The notes under the pieces: generated by a model
What the model saw: only the letters and a program-made list of their open reading frames with translations
What the model was told of the DNA's origin: nothing
Databases searched by the model: none
Part shown: positions 34,711 to 42,840 of the stretch, in pieces
Layout of the letters: every line of letters begins with the position of its first letter
Position numbering within the stretch: the first letter of the stretch is position 1
NCBI RefSeq assembly: GCF_004366595.1
Contig: NZ_SORE01000001.1
Coordinates: 310,001-374,000, forward strand
Length of the DNA stretch: 64,000 nt
From: Paraburkholderia rhizosphaerae
GTDB taxonomy: Bacteria; Pseudomonadota; Gammaproteobacteria; Burkholderiales; Burkholderiaceae
Direction of reading: 5' to 3'
Translations under genes and position numbers: made by a program

Positions 34711-35150
34711 GCGAGGGCCTCTTCGCCGGGTGATCGCCTGGCCGCACGAATGACCGGAATGGCCGGCACTCGCCGCCTCACGCCGGACTCACACGTGGCC
34801 GCCGACTGCGGCGCGTTTGCAACAGGACAATGATCGTAATGGTGGACTTCCATCCAGCGAGCCTCTAGATTCCACATTCAGCAAGCGGCGTCACAGTAGC
34901 TCCGGCCGCGCGGGCCCATAGTTTAAAGGTTGCGTGCCGCCTGCGCATCGAGTCATTTTTGCCGCGCCGCGCCGCCGCCCGAAAGGGCGTGGAGGCAAAC
35001 GGGCCACGTTAGCGTTAGAATGCGCGTTTGGTCTTCAACCTGTGGCTTTTTGTCGGTTTTAAGACGTCAACTAATAATGGACGCGGCGATCGAGTCGTTT
35101 TTACCGATTTCATCGTCAAAGACCCCGCGTCAGTCGGAGTTCGCCAGCAT
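34711..35150. other. Divergent intergenic region between hpnB and ispH-hpnH
   Basis: 440 bp with no supported gene. It should contain the hpnB and ispH promoters. A TAGAAT at 35016-35021 could be a -10 element about 130 bp before ispH, but I see no convincing -35 partner. Confidence 0.45.
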
Positions 35151-36095
35151 ATGCGAGTCATCCTTGCTCAACCCCGCGGCTTTTGTGCGGGCGTTGTACG
35201 CGCGATCGAAATCGTCGACCGCGCGTTGCAGCAACACGGCGCACCCGTGTACGTGCGCCATGAAATCGTCCACAACAGGCATGTGGTCGATAACCTGCGC
35301 AGAAAGGGCGCTCGCTTCGTCGAAGAACTCGATGAAGTGCCCGAAGGCGCGGTCGCCATTTTCAGCGCGCACGGCGTCGCGCAAAGCGTCGAACGCGCGG
35401 CGGAACAGCGCGGCCTCGACGTGCTCGACGCAACCTGCCCGCTTGTCACGAAAGTGCATGTGCAGGGCCGCCAGTACGTCGCCGCGGGCCGCACGCTGAT
35501 TCTGATCGGCCACGCCGGGCATCCGGAAGTCGAGGGCACGATCGGCCAGATTCCGGGCAAGGTTTTGCTGGTCCAAAGCGAAGCCGAAGTTGCAAAACTC
35601 GATCTGCCCATCGGTACGCCCCTGGCGTACGTTACGCAGACGACGCTGTCGGTCGATGACACCCGTGGCATTATCGATGCGCTGTTGAACCGCTTTACCG
35701 ACATCGTCGGACCGGATACGCGCGATATCTGCTACGCGACGCAAAACCGGCAGGCGGCGGTCCGCGAGTTGAGCAGCCAGGTCGACGTGCTGCTGGTGGT
35801 CGGCGCGACCAACAGTTCGAACTCGAACCGGTTGCGCGAAATCGGTAGCGAAACCGGTGTGCCGAGCTACCTGGTCGCCGACGGTACGGAAGTCAAGCCG
35901 GAATGGTTCGCGAATGCGCAAACCGTCGGCATCACGGCCGGCGCATCGGCGCCGGAAGAAATGGTCGAACACGTGATTAATGCGCTGCGCGCGTTGAGCC
36001 CCGTCGAAGTCACGACAATGGCGGGCCGTGAAGAGAAAGTTGAATTCAAGTTGCCGTCGAAACTGACGCAACCACTCGCTGCACGCGAAGTTTAA
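35151..36095 (+). CDS. ispH: 4-hydroxy-3-methylbut-2-enyl diphosphate reductase (second IspH)
   Basis: 314 residues from the ATG at 35151 (GGAG 11 nt upstream). The three Fe-S cysteines are recognisable: [24 protein letters not shown] and [11 protein letters not shown]. IspH makes IPP and DMAPP in the last step of the MEP pathway. Its stop is 10 bp before hpnH, so they form an operon. That arrangement, recurrent in Burkholderia hopanoid loci, suggests a dedicated copy boosting isoprenoid supply for hopanoids; a housekeeping ispH should exist elsewhere. Confidence 0.94.
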   Translation: MRVILAQPRGFCAGVVRAIEIVDRALQQHGAPVYVRHEIVHNRHVVDNLRRKGARFVEELDEVPEGAVAIFSAHGVAQSVERAAEQRGLDVLDATCPLVTKVHVQGRQYVAAGRTLILIGHAGHPEVEGTIGQIPGKVLLVQSEAEVAKLDLPIGTPLAYVTQTTLSVDDTRGIIDALLNRFTDIVGPDTRDICYATQNRQAAVRELSSQVDVLLVVGATNSSNSNRLREIGSETGVPSYLVADGTEVKPEWFANAQTVGITAGASAPEEMVEHVINALRALSPVEVTTMAGREEKVEFKLPSKLTQPLAAREV

Positions 36096-36105
36096 GGAGA
36101 ACGTC

Positions 36106-37260
36106 TTGTCTATTCCGCTGCTACAGAAAGTTCGGGTGGGCGCCTACATCATGCGCCAGCACCTGTCGGGGAATAAGCGCTATCCGCTCGCACTGATGCT
36201 CGAACCGCTGTTTCGTTGCAACCTTGCCTGCAATGGCTGCGGCAAGATCGACTACCCGGATCCGATTTTGAATCAGCGGCTGTCGCTGGCTGAATGCCTC
36301 GAAGCTGTCGACGAGTGCGGTGCGCCCGTCGTGTCGATCGCGGGCGGCGAGCCGCTGCTGCATAAGGAAATGCCGCAAATCGTCAAGGGCATCATGGCGC
36401 GCAAGAAGTTCGTGTACCTCTGCACGAACGCGCTGCTGATGGAAAAGAAAATGGACGACTACGAGCCGAATCCGTATTTCGTCTGGTCCGTGCACCTCGA
36501 CGGTGACAAGGACATGCATGACCATTCCGTGTCGCAGGAAGGGGTGTACGAGAAGGCCGTCGCCGCGATTCGCGAAGCGAAACGCCGCGGTTTTCGCGTC
36601 AACATCAATTGCACGCTGTTCAACGACGCGGTGCCTGAGCGCGTCGCCGCGTTTTTCGATACGTTGAAGCCGCTGGGCGTCGATGGCATCACCGTGTCGC
36701 CGGGTTACGCGTACGAGCGCGCACCGGATCAACAGCACTTCCTGAACCGCGAAAAGACCAAGCACCTGTTCCGCGAAATTTTCAAGCGCGGCAACAACGG
36801 CAAGAACTGGTCGTTCAGCCAGTCGGCGATGTTCCTCGACTTCCTCGCCGGTAATCAAACGTACAAGTGCACGCCGTGGGGCAACCCGGCGCGTACGGTG
36901 TTCGGCTGGCAGCGTCCGTGCTACCTAGTCGGCGAAGGTTATGCGAAGACCTTCAAGGAACTGATGGAAACCACCGATTGGGACCAGTACGGCACCGGCA
37001 ACTACGAGAAGTGCGCGGACTGCATGGTCCACAGCGGCTTCGAAGCGACTGCGGTGGTGGATACCGTCACGCATCCGCTGAAGGCGCTGAAGGTCAGCAT
37101 GAATGGCCCGAAGACCACCGGCGCGTTCGCGAAGGATATTCCGCTCGACAAGCAGCGTCCGGCAGAGTACGTGTTCTCGCGCCACGTCGAGATCAAGCTG
37201 GAAGAAATCAAGCGTACCGGCAAGGGCAAGAAGGTCGAGACGGCTGCCGCGATGAACTGA
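36106..37260 (+). CDS. hpnH: Adenosyl-hopene transferase HpnH (radical SAM)
   Basis: 384 residues. The radical-SAM cluster motif is FRCNLACNGC (Cx3Cx2C) near residue 37, with SIAGGEPLL as the SAM-binding motif. A SPASM-like Cys region (CADCMVH) lies near residue 305. HpnH joins adenosine to diploptene, the first step of making C35 extended hopanoids. Translation begins at a TTG at 36106, backed by AAGGAGA 5 nt upstream. It follows ispH and ends before a strong terminator. Confidence 0.95.
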   Translation: MSIPLLQKVRVGAYIMRQHLSGNKRYPLALMLEPLFRCNLACNGCGKIDYPDPILNQRLSLAECLEAVDECGAPVVSIAGGEPLLHKEMPQIVKGIMARKKFVYLCTNALLMEKKMDDYEPNPYFVWSVHLDGDKDMHDHSVSQEGVYEKAVAAIREAKRRGFRVNINCTLFNDAVPERVAAFFDTLKPLGVDGITVSPGYAYERAPDQQHFLNREKTKHLFREIFKRGNNGKNWSFSQSAMFLDFLAGNQTYKCTPWGNPARTVFGWQRPCYLVGEGYAKTFKELMETTDWDQYGTGNYEKCADCMVHSGFEATAVVDTVTHPLKALKVSMNGPKTTGAFAKDIPLDKQRPAEYVFSRHVEIKLEEIKRTGKGKKVETAAAMN

Positions 37261-37309
37261 TCGCGCACGGCGGTTTGCGGCCGCCAGCTTCAATTCATGC
37301 GGAGAGCAA

Positions 37310-37343
37310 AAAAAGCGCAACGGCTCACACCGTTGCGCTTTTT
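37310..37343 (+). terminator. Rho-independent terminator after hpnH
   Basis: Perfect 14-bp stem AAAAAGCGCAACGG with CTCACA loop, ending in TTTTT. The A-run on the other side makes it bidirectional, serving ybdD/cstA as well as ispH-hpnH. Confidence 0.9.
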
Positions 37344-37412
37344 ACATTTTGCGGCTTGGCTTGGCTTCGCTGCGTTGCCTCTGATGCAGCGTGACGCCCG
37401 CTCCCGTTCAGC

Positions 37413-37619
37413 TCAGCAGCACTTTCCCGCACCCGACCCATATCGCGCGTTTTGACGTTCGCGGAAAAACTCGTCGTAGGTCATCACCGGACGGTCGGGA
37501 TGCGTGTCGCGCATATGCGCGACATAGGTGTCATAGTCCGGCAGGCCCACCATCAGGCGCAGCGTGTCGCCCAGATAGCGGCCTGCGGTCTTGAGGTCGT
37601 CGCGAAGATTCGAGAACAT
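37413..37619 (-). CDS. ybdD: YbdD/YjiX-family small protein
   Basis: 68 residues with GRYLGDTLRLMVGLPDYDTYVAHMRDTHPD and FFRERQNARYG, diagnostic for the family. These small proteins are regularly encoded directly after CstA/BtsT-type transporters, as here, 14 bp beyond the cstA stop. They are thought to aid the transporter, but the mechanism is unknown. The C terminus ends GAGKCC; a Cys pair or selenocysteine variant at the tail is known in the family. Confidence 0.9.
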   Translation of the reverse strand: MFSNLRDDLKTAGRYLGDTLRLMVGLPDYDTYVAHMRDTHPDRPVMTYDEFFRERQNARYGSGAGKCC

Positions 37620-37633
37620 CGCGCACGCCTCGC

Positions 37634-39709
37634 TTAGTTCGCACCGCGCGCGCGAGTGGCCGGCATCGTGTCGAACGGCGCCTCCAGCACCGTCGGCCGA
37701 TCGGCGCGGCGCGCGCGCAGCACCGCCAGCACGCCATACACCGCAATGCTAACGACCACGAGAATAAACAGGCCCGCGAGCGCCGCATCGACGTAGTCGT
37801 TGAACATCACGCGCTGCATCTGTGCGAGCGATTTAGCGGGCGCGACGATCTTGCCTTCATCCGCTGCCGCACGAAGCTTCGCCGCATGCGCAAGAAAGCC
37901 GATTTTCGGATTCGCGTCGAAAATCTTCTGCCAGCCCGCGGTCAACGTGCAGATCAGCAACCAGACGGTCGGCACCAGCGTGACCCATGCGTAACGCTCG
38001 CGCTTCATCTTGAAGAGGACCACCGTGCCGAGTACGAGTGCAATGCCGGCGAGCATCTGATTCGAGATACCGAACAGCGGCCACAACGTGTTGATGCCAC
38101 CGAGCGGATCGACCACGCCCTGATACAGGAAGTAACCCCACGCCGCCACGCACAGCGCGGTTGCGATCAGATTGGCCGGCAGTGATTCCGTGCGCTTCAA
38201 CGCCGGGTGAAATGTGCCCAGCAGATCCTGCAGCATGAAGCGGCCCGCACGCGTGCCGGCATCGACCGCGGTCAGAATGAACAACGCTTCGAACAGGATC
38301 GCGAAGTGATACCAGAACGCCATCATCGCCTGCCCGCCGATGACCTGATGAAGGATCTGCGCCATGCCGACCGCGAGCGTCGGCGCGCCGCCGGCACGCG
38401 CGACGATGGTTGTTTCACCGACTGCCTTCGCCGTTTCGGTCAGCATGTCCGGCGTCAGCAGGAAGCCCCATTGCGACACCGTCTGCGCGACCGCGTCCGG
38501 CGTCGTGCCGAGCACGGCCGCCGGCGCGTTCATCGCGAAGTAGATGCCGGGTTCGATCACCGAAGCAGCCACCAGCGCCATGATCGCGACGAACGATTCC
38601 ATCAGCATCGCGCCGTAGCCGATAAAGCGCGCGTTGCGCTCGTTATCGAGCATCTTCGGCGTCGTACCCGACGAAATCAGCGAATGGAACCCGGACACCG
38701 CGCCACACGCGATCGTGATGAACAGGAACGGGAACAGATTGCCGGACCATACCGGGCCCGTGCCATCGACGAACTTCGTCAATGCCGGCATCTTCAGTTC
38801 CGGCGCGACCACCAGAATGCCGATTGCCAACCCGACGATTGTGCCGATCTTGAGGAACGTCGACAGATAGTCACGCGGTGCGAGCAGCAACCAGATCGGC
38901 AAAACCGACGCGACGAAGCCATAACCGATCAGAATCCATGTGAGTTGCGTGCCGCTGAACGTGAACCACGCGGCGAGTTCCGCCGAGTCATGCACCTGCT
39001 GGCCGAACACGATCGCCGCCATCAGCAGCACGAAGCCGATGATCGACACTTCACCGATGCGGCCGGGCCGGATAAAGCGCGTATAGATGCCCATGAACAG
39101 CGCGATCGGAATGGTCGCGGCAACCGTGAATGTGCCCCACGGCGAGTTCGTCAGTGCCTTCACGACGATCAGCGCGAGCACCGCGAGGATGATCACCATG
39201 ATCAGGAACGCGCCGAACAGCGCGATCACACCCGGCACGGTGCCGAGTTCCATCTTGACCAGGTCGCCGAGGGAGCGGCCGTCGCGTCGCGCGGAGATAA
39301 ACAGCACGACGAAATCCTGCACCGCACCCGCGAACACGACGCCGGCGAGAATCCATAGCATGCCGGGCGTATAACCCATCTGCGCGGCGAGCACAGGACC
39401 GACGAGCGGCCCGGCGCCGGCGATCGCAGCGAAATGGTGACCGAACAGCACGTATTTGTTGGTCGGCACATAGTCGAGGCCGTCGTTGTGCCGCACAGCG
39501 GGCGTGATGCGATCGCCGTCCAGTTGCAAGACCTTGTTCGCAATGAAGCGGCTATAAAAGCGATAGGCGATCAGATACACGCAAACCGCGGCAATCACGA
39601 CCCACAGTGCGCTGACGCGTTCACCGTTTGCGAGTGCAATCGTGCCGAACGCGAACGCGCCGAGCAGCGCGACTGCCGTCCATACCAGGAATCCGGAAGC
39701 CCGATTCAT
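37634..39709 (-). CDS. cstA: Carbon starvation protein A (peptide/pyruvate transporter)
   Basis: 691 residues with about 16-18 membrane segments. Family marks include RFYSRFIANKVLQLD, TPAVRHNDGLDYVPTNKYVLFGHHFAAIAGAGPLVGPV and the FHSLISSGTTPKML loop. CstA imports peptides or pyruvate in carbon-starved cells. AGGAGACTCC precedes the ATG. Divergent from it is a Cache-domain two-component system, which by analogy with E. coli BtsSR/PyrSR-type control of relatives may regulate it (inference). Confidence 0.95.
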   Translation of the reverse strand: MNRASGFLVWTAVALLGAFAFGTIALANGERVSALWVVIAAVCVYLIAYRFYSRFIANKVLQLDGDRITPAVRHNDGLDYVPTNKYVLFGHHFAAIAGAGPLVGPVLAAQMGYTPGMLWILAGVVFAGAVQDFVVLFISARRDGRSLGDLVKMELGTVPGVIALFGAFLIMVIILAVLALIVVKALTNSPWGTFTVAATIPIALFMGIYTRFIRPGRIGEVSIIGFVLLMAAIVFGQQVHDSAELAAWFTFSGTQLTWILIGYGFVASVLPIWLLLAPRDYLSTFLKIGTIVGLAIGILVVAPELKMPALTKFVDGTGPVWSGNLFPFLFITIACGAVSGFHSLISSGTTPKMLDNERNARFIGYGAMLMESFVAIMALVAASVIEPGIYFAMNAPAAVLGTTPDAVAQTVSQWGFLLTPDMLTETAKAVGETTIVARAGGAPTLAVGMAQILHQVIGGQAMMAFWYHFAILFEALFILTAVDAGTRAGRFMLQDLLGTFHPALKRTESLPANLIATALCVAAWGYFLYQGVVDPLGGINTLWPLFGISNQMLAGIALVLGTVVLFKMKRERYAWVTLVPTVWLLICTLTAGWQKIFDANPKIGFLAHAAKLRAAADEGKIVAPAKSLAQMQRVMFNDYVDAALAGLFILVVVSIAVYGVLAVLRARRADRPTVLEAPFDTMPATRARGAN

Positions 39710-39832
39710 GGAGTCTCCTGTTTAGTTATACGAATTCAATCAGTGAATGCGAGGAGCCGACGGACGATCGTATGTCTACCATGCTCCGGGCGTGTAGTAT
39801 TCGCTTTCGCCCCCGGTGTCACAAGCGCACAA

Positions 39833-39863
39833 CTACGTATGCGCGCTACGTATTACTACGTAT
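39833..39863. promoter_or_regulatory. Triple CTACGTAT repeat in the cstA/histidine-kinase gap
   Basis: CTACGTAT occurs at 39833-39840, 39846-39853 and 39856-39863; each contains the palindrome TACGTA. They lie 24-54 bp before the kinase start and 124 bp from cstA. They are candidate sites for the LuxR-type response regulator encoded downstream. Confidence 0.5.
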
Positions 39864-39886
39864 GCCATCTGGCAGACTTTTCAGCG

Positions 39887-41335
39887 ATGAATCTCAAAGC
39901 GAAGATATTCCTGCTCGCGATCGTGCCGTTCCTGGTGGCGATCGGCGGCATTGGAATCGGCGTGCGCCACCAGGCCACGATGCTCGCGCAAACCGAGCAC
40001 GCCACGATGCAGGCCGCGTATCTCGCGAGCAAGGAAATCGAGTTGCGTCACTACGTCGATCTCGCGATGAGCGCGATCGCGCCGCTCTACGAAGCGGCCG
40101 GCGCGAATCCGGACGACGACGCGGCGTTGCGCAGCCGCGCGCTCGCGGTATTGGAAAAGCTGGAGTTCGGTCAGGATGGCTACTTTTTCGTCTACGACAT
40201 GCACGGCCGCTCGCTGATGCATCCGCGCGAGCCCGATCTGGTTGGGCGCGATCTGTGGACGCTGCGCGATCCGGCCGGGTCGCTCACGATCCAGCAGCTG
40301 ACCGCCGCCGCGGCGCAAGGCGGCGGCTATGTGCGATACGTATGGCATCGTCCGACGACCGGTAAGCTCGCGCCGAAGCTCGGCTATGTGGTGCCGCTCG
40401 AACGTTGGGGCTGGATGCTCGGCACAGGCATCTATCTGGACGACGTCGACACCACGCTGAGTCGCATCGATCAGCGCGCGTCGTCGAACATCGAGCGCAC
40501 GATGATGTGGATCGGCGGCATCGCACTCGCGGGCCTGTGCGTGATCTCGCTATGCGCGCTGGTTCTGAACGTCAGCGAATATCGCAGCGCTGATGCGAAG
40601 CTCAGGCGCCTCGCACAACAGGTCGTCGCATCGCAGGAGAATGAACGCGCGCGGTTGTCGCGCGAGCTGCACGATGGCATCAGCCAGATGATGGTGTCGA
40701 TCAAGCTGCTGCTCGAATCAGCGCTCGCGCGCTTCGAACGCAGCGACGTGCGCGAGCCGGCCGCGGAAGCCGCGTTATCCACTAGCCTGACGCGGCTCGC
40801 GGACACCCTGCGCGAGGTGCGGCGTATCTCGCACGCGTTACGGCCTTCGATGCTGGATGACCTTGGCCTCGCCGCCGCACTTGAACAACTCACGCGCGAA
40901 CTGAGCGCTGAATCCGGCGTGACGATCGAATTCGCGCGACGCGGCCAGGCACAGGGAATGCTGCTGCCCGACGCGGTCAATACCGTCCTCTTCCGCATCG
41001 CGCAGGCAGCGTTGACGAATATCGTGCGGCACGCCCGCGCATCGAAGGCCCTACTCGCGCTCGACATCTCCGCGCAAACCATCGCGCTGACCATCGAAGA
41101 CGACGGATGCGGCTTCGACGTCGAACGCGTGCAGGCTGACCCGTATGCCGGCGTCGGCTTGCGCAACATGCGCGAGCGGCTCGAAGCACTGGGCGGTGCG
41201 CTGTCACTCGCGTCGCAGCCGGGGCGCACGGTCGTGAAGGCCTCGGTACCGGTGCCTGCGGCCAGCACCCGTGCGCAAACATCAGCCGAGACATCCAGCG
41301 CAGGCGCACGGGTTACGCAGGAGGACCGACCATGA
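39887..41335 (+). CDS. Sensor histidine kinase with periplasmic Cache domain (NarX/DesK-type)
   Basis: 482 residues from the ATG at 39887. A first membrane segment (residues 5-25) and a second near 205-228 bracket a single Cache domain (FGQDGYFFVYDMHGRSLMHPREPDLVGRDLW, WGWMLGTGIYLDDVD). The HisKA_3 phosphorylation site is the His in LSRELHDGISQMM; the ATPase has NIVRHARAS, EDDGCGF and GVGLRNMRERLEAL. The next gene, its response regulator, overlaps it by ATGA. The ligand is probably a small carboxylate given the Cache type and the cstA neighbour, but this is not proven. Confidence 0.92.
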   Translation: MNLKAKIFLLAIVPFLVAIGGIGIGVRHQATMLAQTEHATMQAAYLASKEIELRHYVDLAMSAIAPLYEAAGANPDDDAALRSRALAVLEKLEFGQDGYFFVYDMHGRSLMHPREPDLVGRDLWTLRDPAGSLTIQQLTAAAAQGGGYVRYVWHRPTTGKLAPKLGYVVPLERWGWMLGTGIYLDDVDTTLSRIDQRASSNIERTMMWIGGIALAGLCVISLCALVLNVSEYRSADAKLRRLAQQVVASQENERARLSRELHDGISQMMVSIKLLLESALARFERSDVREPAAEAALSTSLTRLADTLREVRRISHALRPSMLDDLGLAAALEQLTRELSAESGVTIEFARRGQAQGMLLPDAVNTVLFRIAQAALTNIVRHARASKALLALDISAQTIALTIEDDGCGFDVERVQADPYAGVGLRNMRERLEALGGALSLASQPGRTVVKASVPVPAASTRAQTSAETSSAGARVTQEDRP

Positions 41336-41979
41336 GCGATGCGTCGCCCGACACCGCCCGCCTGATCCTCGTCGACGATCATCCGCTCGTGCGCGACGGC
41401 CTGCGCGCCCGCCTCGAAGCCGTGCCGGGCTTCGCGGTGGTCGGCGAGGCGGGCAACGCCGACGAAGCGATCGCGCTTGCATCCGAACACCGGCCGGATC
41501 TCGTGCTGATGGATGTGGGCATGAACGGCATGAATGGCATCACGCTCGCCGGCATATTCCGCCAGCGTTTCCCGGATATCCGCGTACTGATGCTGTCGAT
41601 GCACGACAACATCGAGTACGTCACGCAAGCGGTTCAGGCGGGCGCAAGCGGCTATGTGCTGAAAGACTCGCCCGCCACCGAGATCATCCGCGCGATTAGC
41701 GCGGTGCTGGGCGGGCAGACATTCTTCAGCGCGGGACTCGGCGTGCGAATGATCCACGCATCAGCTGCGCAATCGCCGCTTGCGCGTCTCACGCCTCGCG
41801 AACGGGACATTCTGGATGCGTTGGCCGAAGGTCTGTCGAGCAAACAGATTGCACAGCGCAATGGACTATCGGTGCGGACCGTCGAAACGCATCGGCTGAA
41901 TCTGAAGCGCAAGCTGGATATCGACGGCCAGGCCGAGTTGATCAAGTTCGCCGTCGAGCATCGCAGCAAGAAAACGTGA
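41332..41979 (+). CDS. NarL/LuxR-family response regulator
   Basis: 215 residues. The receiver has the acidic pair in LVDDHPLVRDG and the phospho-acceptor Asp in LVLMDVGMNGM; the LuxR helix-turn-helix is LTPRERDILDALAEGLSSKQIAQRNGLSVRTVETH. It partners the overlapping kinase. Targets are likely the kinase promoter itself, cstA, or both; three CTACGTAT sites lie in that gap. Confidence 0.94.
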   Translation: MSDASPDTARLILVDDHPLVRDGLRARLEAVPGFAVVGEAGNADEAIALASEHRPDLVLMDVGMNGMNGITLAGIFRQRFPDIRVLMLSMHDNIEYVTQAVQAGASGYVLKDSPATEIIRAISAVLGGQTFFSAGLGVRMIHASAAQSPLARLTPRERDILDALAEGLSSKQIAQRNGLSVRTVETHRLNLKRKLDIDGQAELIKFAVEHRSKKT

Positions 41980-42044
41980 TGCAGCGCCCGGCCCGGTTCG
42001 GAAGAAAGAAGAAGGAAGCGCCGTGCAGAAACGATGCGGCGCAA

Positions 42045-42650
42045 TCAAGCTGCGTTGCGCGCGTTGTGCTCGGTCAGGAACTTGATCAAACCATCGATGC
42101 CGCCTTTCGACAGCTGCTCCTGAAACTGCGTCTGGTAGACCTGGATCAGCCACGCGCCCAACATGTTGATGTCGTAGATCTTCCAGCCGCTGGGGGTTTT
42201 CTCCAACCGGTAGTCGATCTGATCGTCGCCGCCGCTGCTCAGCACATGGGAGGTCACGACAGCATCATTGCCACTGGCGCCGACGTTCGCGGGCAGAAAG
42301 CGGAACTTCACGTCCTGGCCGCGCAATTGCGATAAAGATGATGCATAAGTGCGTACCAGCAGTAACTGGAACTGCTCATATAACTGTTTCTGCTGGTCCG
42401 GCGTGGCGGTTTTCCACGCATTGCCAACCGCAATTCGCGTCGTACGCTGGAAGTTCGTCGCAGGCACGAAGTGCGATTCGACGACGGCGGTGATTTTATT
42501 CATATCGCCACCGCGTGCCTGAGGGTCGGCCTTCATTGCCTCGACCGTGCCCTGCACCGCGCTCTTCACGACAGCCTCAGGCGCGGTTTGTGCAATAGCC
42601 GCGGTGGACACGAAGGCAGCTGCCATAAAAACAGTCAGGTAACGTTTCAT
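42045..42650 (-). CDS. hpnM: MlaC/Ttg2D-family periplasmic lipid-binding protein, HpnM-like
   Basis: 201 residues from the ATG at 42650. Signal peptide residues 1-20 (ending AIA). The MlaC fold is recognised from FVPATNFQRTTRIAVGNAWKTATPDQQKQLYEQFQLLLVRTYA and SGWKIYDINMLGAWLIQVYQTQFQ. Such proteins ferry phospholipid between membranes. It lies divergent from the HpnN exporter and MlaA lipoprotein within the hopanoid locus, where this family is called HpnM. The transported lipid is presumably hopanoid or phospholipid. Confidence 0.9.
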   Translation of the reverse strand: MKRYLTVFMAAAFVSTAAIAQTAPEAVVKSAVQGTVEAMKADPQARGGDMNKITAVVESHFVPATNFQRTTRIAVGNAWKTATPDQQKQLYEQFQLLLVRTYASSLSQLRGQDVKFRFLPANVGASGNDAVVTSHVLSSGGDDQIDYRLEKTPSGWKIYDINMLGAWLIQVYQTQFQEQLSKGGIDGLIKFLTEHNARNAA

Positions 42651-42840
42651 ATGTGGATCGGTACGTTGAACAATGGGCGCCAGCACAGCAAGGCAGCGGG
42701 CGAAGGGCCAGTATAACGGCTTTGTCACATCGCTTTGACACGCATGCCCGTCCTTCGATCCGCCTACGGCCCAGGTTGCGTCGGTATACTTGAGCGCTCT
42801 TGCAGAAAATGCCATTCAATGACAGGGGCTCTGCGCCTAC

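Noticed and set aside
38207..39358. Plus-strand 383-residue open frame opposite cstA
   Set aside because: Arg/His/Gln-rich mirror of a transmembrane gene, no recognisable domain.
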